Assembly (NCBI GenBank): GCA_030323885.1
Contig: CM059193.1
Location: 93,364,852 to 93,428,851 of the forward strand
Source: Branchipolynoe longqiensis
Lineage: Eukaryota; Annelida; Polychaeta; Phyllodocida; Polynoidae
Direction: 5' to 3'
Length of the DNA: 64,000 nt
Both the position numbers and the translations under genes were made by a program. Of the stretch, positions 49,501 through 58,500 are shown in pieces. Position 1 is the first letter of the stretch. The number at the start of each line of letters is the position of its first letter. The notes below the pieces were generated by a model. It was not told where the DNA came from, ran no database searches, and saw only the letters and a program-made list of their open reading frames with translations.

Positions 49501-52500
49501 AAATACCCATCGTGTAGTGGCAGGTTGGTACTATTTGAACTATTTTTACCCGTTACCTAAATTAATCACTATGCCATAACTGCATCATGTGTAGAATTGC
49601 CCACGGTGTGGTGGATAGTTGATTCAATTAATCTACCCACTTCCCTTCTGACTGACAACAGACCAGAAGAGAAAGAAGGGTAGCCATTTCTAATGGTATT
49701 CCAATATTAACTAACAGAACCACAAACTTAGAAAGCACACGCCGATGCAACCCCAACTTTACCAGTCCATATATACCCACCCACCCACCCTCTCTGTATG
49801 TAATAGGGGCATACACATATTTCGTACACAAAAAAAAAGAAAAGTGTGCGCTTTCCTTCTTCTTCGTAAACCACTCCACCCTCATCCTCACCCGCCCTCT
49901 ACTCCCTTGGTTCGGGAGCCGGCAGGTAAAGCCGGTAAGTTTGGTTCCGGATTCAGGGGCCTGCATCATGGTTTGTGCAGCGGCCACCATTGCAGCACGC
50001 CTGGACGTCAGAGGAAGTGACGTCATGCTGACGCAGTACCAGCAGCCTAAACACTTGAGTACTGACCGTAAGCAGTGCTGCTTGATGCTCAACTCAAGTT
50101 CTTTGATGTTTTTTTTTTTTGTTTTTTTTATCAATGCTAATCTGACCGTTGTTGTCAATCTCTTTTGAGTTTGTTCGCTAAAGCTAGACTTGTTAATATC
50201 ACTGTCGCAAAACTTACAAAACAGAGCCTGAATTGTACCCACCATCACCCAAAAGCTTTTATTCATACACCCAAAGGCTGTTTGAGTAGTTGACTACGGC
50301 ATTGCCTAATGTGGTCTGGTGAAATTTCCCCATGGATGTAAGCTTAAGTTAAAATCATTCAAAGAATTGGTTGTTGGTTGTGAGAGACACTTATGAGCTC
50401 TGTTGTGTATGCGGTGACAACTTCAACCATGTGGAATCCTTTTAATTAAAAATAATAAATGTTTTAAAAAATGAAGAGGAAATGGAGGATTGCAACGGAA
50501 GCGGGATAAGGCAAAGTATGCACTGGTATACGAGTGAGTATGGTAAGGAACAGTGCGTCCTGTTGTGTTGCGGTAGGTGACTACTCTCAGGGATGCGCCT
50601 CAACTGCTTTCCTTGGTTTTGTAGCTGCCTACAAACATGCGGACGGGAAGAAGATTGACAGTCGGCGCGTGCTGGTTGACGTGGAGCGGTCACGAACTGT
50701 GAAAGGATGGCGCCCCCGCAGACTGGGTGAGTCCTTCTTCTTGAAGATTTATACTGCCTATCATGGATAAGTCAGAATAGGCTTCTTTTTCACCATTAGA
50801 CAGTTGGTCGATAGAAAGCCCGACCCTACACTTTTACCGACCCCAAGGGATTTTTAACCTCCGACACCACATAGACATGGTATGAGAGCAACTGGCCTTT
50901 GATGACGCTGTAAGTTATACACAGTATGGAAATCCAAATTGGCAGAGGTGACCGTATGAGTCCTCATGTCGTATGCTGATTATCTAGCTACATGGCTTCA
51001 TGTATTGGGTATTTGCTACATGACTGTGTATCTGTATGTGATGCCGTGTATAAGCCGACATCTTAGTTTGATCCTAAATGCTTGACCTTGCACCCCAACC
51101 CTACTGTTGGCTTAAATAGGTCATCACGCCACCATGCGTCCCAACCCTACAGTTGCCTTAAATAGGTCATTATGCCACCACATGCCATAACCCTACAGTT
51201 GGCTTAAATAGATTATGCCACTCCGCGTACCCAACCCTACAGGTCCCTTAAATAGGTCATCATGCCACCATGCGTCCCAACCCTACAGTTGACTTAAATA
51301 GGTCATTACGCCACCACATGCCCTAACCCTACAGTTGGCTTAAATAGATTATGCCACTCCGCGTACCCAACCTACAGGTCCCTTAAATAGGTCATCATGC
51401 CACCATGCGTCCCAACCCCAGAGTTGCCTTAAATCGGTCAATACGCCACCACATGCCCTAACCCTACAGTTGGCTTAAATAGATTATGCCACTCTGTGTA
51501 CCCAACCCTACAGGTCCCTTAAATAGGTCATCATGCCACCATGCTTCCCAACCCTACAGTTGCCTTAAACAGGTCATCATGCCACCATGCGTCCCAACTC
51601 TACAGTTGACTTAAATAGGTCATCATGCCACCACACACCCGAACCATACATATGCCTTAAATAGGTCATCAGCCAACCTGCGCCCCAACCCTCCGGTAGC
51701 CTTAAATAGGTCATCAACCCACAATGCGCCCCAACCCTACAGTTGCCTTAAATAGGTAGCAGGGGGGTACCAGAATGTGCAAACTTCATTTTCCGAATAC
51801 CAAGCATTTAGCATCATGGGAGAGGATCTTTATGCCCAAGCACTGAAAATGAACCAGTTACTGTAATATTACTAGTCAGGAAGTTGAGGTCTTCAGCAGT
51901 AACATTTCACTCACCAACTTCCTGTGTAACATGACGCTATGTTCTGCCATACATTATGTACTTACGCGTTATCATGGTGTCGGTAGCTAGAGTGGTTTCG
52001 GTTCCCTTTTAATTGCGATGTTATCCCCCTTTGTGGTTTCAGGTGGAGGCCTAGGTGGAACGCGTAAAGGAGGCCCCGAAGTCAACACAAAGTATTCAGG
52101 CAGAGATGACGGATCAAGCATGCACAGGTATGCAGTAGCCTTGACAGTAGGGGTTCGCTGTCACGGCGGGAATTTCTTTTCTCTGCAGGGGATTTTCCAC
52201 TTTTACATCACTACACTCAAAATTAGGCATCAAAGATCTCCGCAATTTTGTGATTTTCATATTCACCGATTAACGTTCACAAAATGGCAGTATATGTGAT
52301 AGCAAATGGTTAGTCTTATGTGACCTTAGATATTGTTCTTATGTGACCTTAGATATTGCTAGAACATAAAGCCCAAACAAAAAGAAGATTGGCATGGGCG
52401 ATAATACGGTCACAATAAGGAAGTTGAAAACTGACTTCCAGCATTTTTCGTGAATCCTAGGGGGTATAAATCTGCATTTTCACAGATATACACCTTTGGT

Positions 52501-55500
52501 TCTGTCGGAACCCACTAGGTGGCGCCAAGGTCTCGGCGTGGTTTCCACATTTTTTCCCGGATACCACTTTCATCCCTTCAAAATAGTTTTTTTTTACGAA
52601 CTTGTTACCAGCTGCATCTATGCATTTTAAATGTCAACATTTGATTAATTAAAGGCAGTTTTATTCATTTTATTTTTTTGTCACCCATTATGCCTCTGGG
52701 TTTTTTCATTTGTGAAATGTTGCCTAACTATTATATGGGGAGAAATTAGGTTCGTTCTAAACTAGGGGTGTTAGACGAGGGGCGTTACACATTTTATGAA
52801 AGTTCCACGTGGAAAAGGTGGTGGAATAGGTAGAAAAATTGGGATTTTGAGTTGAGTTGAGGCTGGGTATTATGGATGAGGCGCGCTGGAACGCAGTGCA
52901 GGATAGATCTTTAAAAAAATGTATTACATTCAAAAGATTGCTCCTACATATAAAATCTAGGTGATTGTTGCACTAATTAAACATTTTTAGCTTAGTGTTA
53001 AAAAAAAGGGGGGGGGGGCTGTAGCTAACATTTTGTGTCTGCACCGAAATTACTTTAGTATGTTTTTACATTAAATATCAGTTGCATAGCCCGATGAAAG
53101 CGTAACATTGTCAAAACCCAAACACTGACCTAGATTTAATTCTCCATGTTTAATATTGATACCGGTGGTCTTTCTTATCAAGCTTTTGTTGCTGCATCTA
53201 ATACATTTTTCCTGAAGATTTATACTGCCTATCATGGATAAGTCTAAATAGACTTGTTTTCACCATTAGACAGTTTGTGGACAGAAAGCCCGAGCCTACA
53301 CTTTTAACGACCCAAGGGATTGTTAACCTCCCACACCACATAGACATGGTATGAGAGCAACTGGCCTTTGATGACGCTGTAAGTTATACACAGCAGTGGA
53401 AATCCAAATTGGTAGAGGTGGGGGCACGGGGAATCGAACCACCGACCTTCAGATTAGGAGTTTGACCTTGAAAACTCTAACCACTCTGCCACAGAGGACA
53501 CCAATTATAAGTCGATTTACTAGAACCTGTTGCTACAGAAGCCTATGCTTGCCAAAATTAATTTAGCAAGTTTGCACTTCAAATATTTCAAAAGCTACTT
53601 CCAACTAAAGTAAGATAGATTATAATGATCGACCTAATATATTTATCTCAGAAAGTGACAGAAACTAAAAACCATCTGAGTGTGCAAACTCTTTCAAATG
53701 AAAGTTACTTCAAACTAGCATAAACTATTTCAACTTAAAGTTGCCTAGTCCGATGGCTTTCAAATTTTTGCCTCCTTTTTGAGATAAATATATTAGGTTG
53801 ACCATTATAACCTGCTATTCGATATTCTGGAGTAACCTGGATGAAAAGTGGCTAGATTTGGAGTAATTTGAACTGAATGAACACAATATAATTTCAGCAA
53901 GCTTGCCAAAAGTCCTGTTGCTATGCCCCAGATTGCCATCTCATGATGGCCACGTGAAGTGAGTTGAACTAGTAATGTGTAGGTAGTCTGGTCCCCTATC
54001 ATTTTCTACTGGACAAGTCAAGTTCATCCACCTAGTAAGTGTCATCTGCCCCCCACCCCCCCTGTTCCCTCACACACACTGCCCAGTGTGTGTGTGTGTG
54101 TTGGAGGGGGGGGGGGCGGTTGACCGTACGTGGTGTGTATCCAATGGGGAGCTTTCATGAGCCAGTTCTCTCGCTATACACTTGGTGGCAGCACCCGTTC
54201 CCGGTCCAAGTCGGCCTTCATGGTTGGATAGAAGGGTGTAGGTGTGTCTGTGTTGGTGGTGTAGGTGTTTGGTGGGGGTTTAGGGATGTGGTGGGGGTGT
54301 AGGTATGTGTTGGGTGTGTGGTGAGGGTTTAGGGGTGTGGTGGGGGTGTAGGTGTGTGGTGGGGGTTTAGGGATGTGGTGGGTGTGTGGTGTGGGGGTGT
54401 GGTGAGCGTTTAGGGGTGTGGAGGGGGTGTAGGTGTGTGGTGGGGGTTTCGGGGTGTGGTGGGGGTGTAGGTGTGTGGTGAGGGTTTAGGTGTGTGGTGA
54501 GGGTTTAGGTGTGTGGTATGTGTTTGGTGGTGTATGTGTGTGGTGGTGCTTGGTGGGGTGTAGGTGTGTGGTGAGGGTTTAGGCGTGTGGTGGGGTGTAG
54601 GTGTGTGGTGGGGGTGTATGTGTGTGGTGAGGGTTTAGGTGTGTGGTATGTGTTTGGTGGTGTATGTGTGTGGTGGTGTTTGGTGGGGTGTAGGTGTGTG
54701 GTGGTGAGGGTGTATGTGTGTGGTGGGGGAGTATGTGTGTAGTGGGGGAGTACGTGTGTAGTGGGGGTTTAGGTGTGTGGTTGGGGTGTAAGGTGTCCTG
54801 GGGGTATAGATGTGTGTCATGGGGTGTAGGAGGTATAGGTGTGTGTCATGGGGGTTTAGGGCTGTGTTGGGGGTGTAGGTGTGTGGTGGGGGTTTAGGGA
54901 TGCTAAAGATTGTGAGGTGCTGTTCTGCAACACACCTCTACACCTCCATCAAAAACCACCTACACCCCCACCACACCGTCAACCCCCACCACAAACACCT
55001 ACACCCCAACCACACACACCTACACCCCCACCACACACACCTACACCCCCACCACACACACCTACACCCCCCACCACATCCCTAAGCGCCCACCACACAC
55101 CCCTAAATCCCTATGCACACCCACCACACACACCCAAATCCTCACACTTGATAGTAGAAGGAACTGCTTCTATCCAACCAAAGCATTAAATCCAAATCAA
55201 TAAACTGGATAAAATGCTACCTAAACAACAGGCAGCAAAAAACTAAAGTAAATGGTACACTCTCAGACCAACAAACTATCACCTGTGGTGTACCCCAAGG
55301 ATCAGTCCTGGGACCACTACTATTTATACTATACATAAATGACCTAGAAAAATGGCTGGAGACAGAATGTCTCCAGCTATATGCGGATGACACTGTCATA
55401 TATGCAGAAGGAAGCACAGTAGAGGAGGTAGCAACCAAACTGAACAACCTCCTGGTAAAACATGACAGCTGGTGCGAATCCAATAAAATAACCATCAATG

Positions 55501-58500
55501 CAAATAAATCTAAAACAGTACTCTTCTCACATACAGCAATCACAGGAAGAAACCTACAATGCACACTAGGAAACCAAACACTGGAAAGTGTAAATCACTA
55601 CAAATACCTAGGCCTAGAACTGGATAGCCAGCTAAACTACAATCTGTGTTTAACAAAAATCATACAAAAAGTAAATCACAAACTATGGCTATTTGCTAAA
55701 CTAAGAAACTATATGACACAAGATATGTCAATAAAAATCTTCAAAGGCATGCTACTCCCCTACTTTGACTATGGGGATGTAATCTACATGGGTGCTAAAA
55801 AAGAGCTACTTAAAAAATTGCAGATACTACAAAATAGGGCCCTGAAAATATGCCTGAAAGTAGACAAACTACACCCCACTTATGACCTACACAAAAGAAC
55901 TAAAGTAAAGCTACTAGAAAACAGAAGGATAATCCACCTAAAAACATTAGCATATGGATATAGCCAAGACATTAAGCGTCTAACCCAACCACTAAGGGAC
56001 ACCAGAGCAAGCAAGGCACCACTACTAAGACAGACCAGAAGCCAGATAGGCTATTACTAACAACCAAAATTGCAGAAGGCTGACCCGAGCAGACACAGGT
56101 AAATACTCCTGGGCAAAGGAATAGATCAAGACAGCGCCACAGCTGTCCAGCGTTGAAAACAAGCACCCTGACAGGAGCTTATACGTTATGGGCAGAGTAA
56201 ATACCTTGTCAATAAAAAATAAATTTAAAAAAAAAGATCAAAGCCCATGAAAGGAGCACACTGGAAATGGCCGCCAAGGCATGGAATGTGCAAACGGTGA
56301 AAGAAAGACAAATCCCTGACCTAAAAACGTACAAAAAATATCTGTGCAAAATAAAAACTGGGAACCCCAACTGAACTGCACCACAAGGGGGCAGGTGATA
56401 TGTCACGGCCCACCAACTGGACAGCCCAGGGCGGGATAACCGGAAATATAAAAGCCAGATAACATATCCAACAACAATATAAATCAAATCAATTTCAAAC
56501 AAACATAACTCAACCACCTATTACATATGGACATGTAAATAAAATAGGCTAGTATAGAATTAAGTAGAAAAAAGCGGAAAACTCTTCCCAAGAAAACCCC
56601 AAAACACTAACATAGAACCTTAAGAAAACAACTAACATAGTAATAAGAATAGAACAAAAATACAATGCCAAGAGGGCCCAAAAAAACTAACATAGGCTAC
56701 TAAACGTACCAACAGACTATCTATCTGCTACTGAAATGCAGGCAATCAAATAACTCATCAGCAGCTACTGTTTGGTAAGACAACACCAACACTACAGCTG
56801 GCCAGCATTGAAAACAAGCCTGGGTACCCAGGCTTACATGCTATGGACAGAATAAATACAGCCTCAATAAAAAAAAAATTTTTAAAAAAAAAAGCATTAC
56901 AAGGACCGGCATGGTGCGCCATCTGACGAGAGACTCATGCAAACTGAAAGGTCCCCATTAGCACACTCCCAGAACTATCCACTGTGGGTGATGGTGGGGA
57001 TTGAGGGGTTGGGGGGAGGGGTAATTTCGAGGCATGGGTGTGTGGAAGGGAGGCTAGAAGCTTGTATCAATGTCAGAGGGGGGTGGGGGGGCAGTGGGTA
57101 AGTACCCAGCTGTGGGTGGTTGGGTGGGGTGCCATCGAACTTACATTATATGTCCTGGAACCTGACTAAAGCCATATATGGTACTGGAAATGAGGGAAAT
57201 ACTATTCAGGTCACGAGATTGACCTAATTGGTTAACAGGCTCCCTGTCCAGTAGATGGCCACAGGGATGAATGAGGTAGTAAATTCACTGATTATTCTAT
57301 ATATGCTGTCCCAAATCATTAGTTTATGTACCAATCACTAAGTTAGATATATAAAATTAAATGTAGGTAAGTGCTTTGGTTTCATTTGACCATGCAACTT
57401 TAATATATAGTTATTTTTAAATAATATAGTCAAAATATGCAACTGTAAAAAGAAATCAAATTAAATTAATTTAGTAATTTTTGCTTGATTGCAGAGACCG
57501 TGAGGACCGGTCTGCCTCGCCACGGGACAGCAGACGCCGTGAGCGGAGCCGCAGTCCACGTGAGCGGAAGCGCAGAAGCCGCAGTCCCCGCGAGCGGAAG
57601 CGCAGAAGCCGGAGCAGAGAACGCGAGAGGGACACAAGGCGCGACCGGGGTGAACGGGTTGAACGGGAGCGGTACGACGAGGAAGGTGGGCACCAGAGCA
57701 CTACTTGTTGATTTTTTAGAATTGAAATTTAATATTGGTTTTTCTTGAGTCATGTGAAATGCCGGTGAAACTACATTGGCCACTTTTGGTGAACTTGCGT
57801 CGTCTTACTAAAGGGGGAGCTATCGCTCTGAATGTGTTGGGTGTCACTATCTGCTGACACTCAAACACTTGATTGCGTGTATTTTATTACCTTTCGCCAA
57901 CAATTCTTTCGTGTAAATAGCAGGAGAGACTTTCTTATGAATGTGAAGTATGAACAAATTTGATGGTTCCTGAGGACAGCTGGACTGTTATCACCTTGTA
58001 ACCCCAAAAAATGCTATCTTTCTTTTGATACATGTTACTTTCTTTGAAAACCAATAAATAAATCCTACTCAAATTTGTTCATGAATATGACCTTCACAAC
58101 TAAAATCACCATCAATCAATAATTTATAATATTTCCTCAACCATCCGCTTTTAATTGATTCTCAAAACATGCATATATTTGCATAATTTATTCATGCGTG
58201 GGTCCAAATTATGTATTCACCATCCAGCACCCGAAGAGGAACGCCGAGCCCGGAAGCGTAGGAGCAGGTCACGTGACCGAAAGCGGAGTCGGTCCCCACG
58301 CGACCGGAAGCGGAGGCGCAGCCGCAGCCGTGACCGAAGCCGCCGTGACCGTGGTCGTGGCGAGGACGGCAGCTTCAACGAAATTGACTTCGCTAACATC
58401 CAGGTCAAGGAGGTGCGTACATTGCTTGGCTCGGGCAAGTGTCAGAAAAACAGCAGTTTAAACTTGCGTAGTCTGTTGGTTTTGAGTTTCTGTCACTAAT

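Larger units (their letters stand above)
39868..50624 (+). other. SNRNP70 intron, 10.8 kb
   Basis: Starts with a GC-rich tandem repeat carrying CACGTG sites and contains few SINE-1 copies, a CTCF-like motif cluster, a hAT-like element, a 29-bp array and a roughly 98-bp array. 40470-41980, 42245-43040, 43870-44540, 44615-45350, 45620-46040, 47045-49270 and 49620-50620 show no gene or named repeat. A 212-codon open frame on the minus strand at 49628-50266 has no recognisable domain and is probably chance. Confidence 0.85.
50727..52042 (+). other. SNRNP70 intron, 1.3 kb
   Basis: Filled by a truncated reverse SINE-2 at its start and a 46-48-bp tandem array in the middle. The last 280 bp (51760-52042) show no feature apart from the acceptor GGTTTCAG. 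Confidence 0.85.
52128..57494 (+). other. SNRNP70 intron, 5.4 kb
   Basis: Holds a hAT-like MITE, a TTAA-ended MITE split by SINE-2, the G-rich/C-rich inverted minisatellite and two LINE remnants in tandem. 52580-53075, 53830-54040 and 56900-57490 show no gene, only poly-G and poly-T tracts. Confidence 0.85.

Noticed and set aside
49628..50266. 212-codon minus-strand frame
   Set aside because: No domain, signal or splice structure recognised; this length can arise by chance across 64 kb of six frames. Kept only as a note.
54235..54900. TTTAGGG-like words suggesting interstitial telomere repeat
   Set aside because: TTTAGGG occurs only as part of a longer variable GT-rich unit and never in tandem.
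57466..57783. Minus-strand Ser/Ala/Pro-rich frames
   Set aside because: Antisense shadows of the Arg/Ser codons of SNRNP70 exon G.
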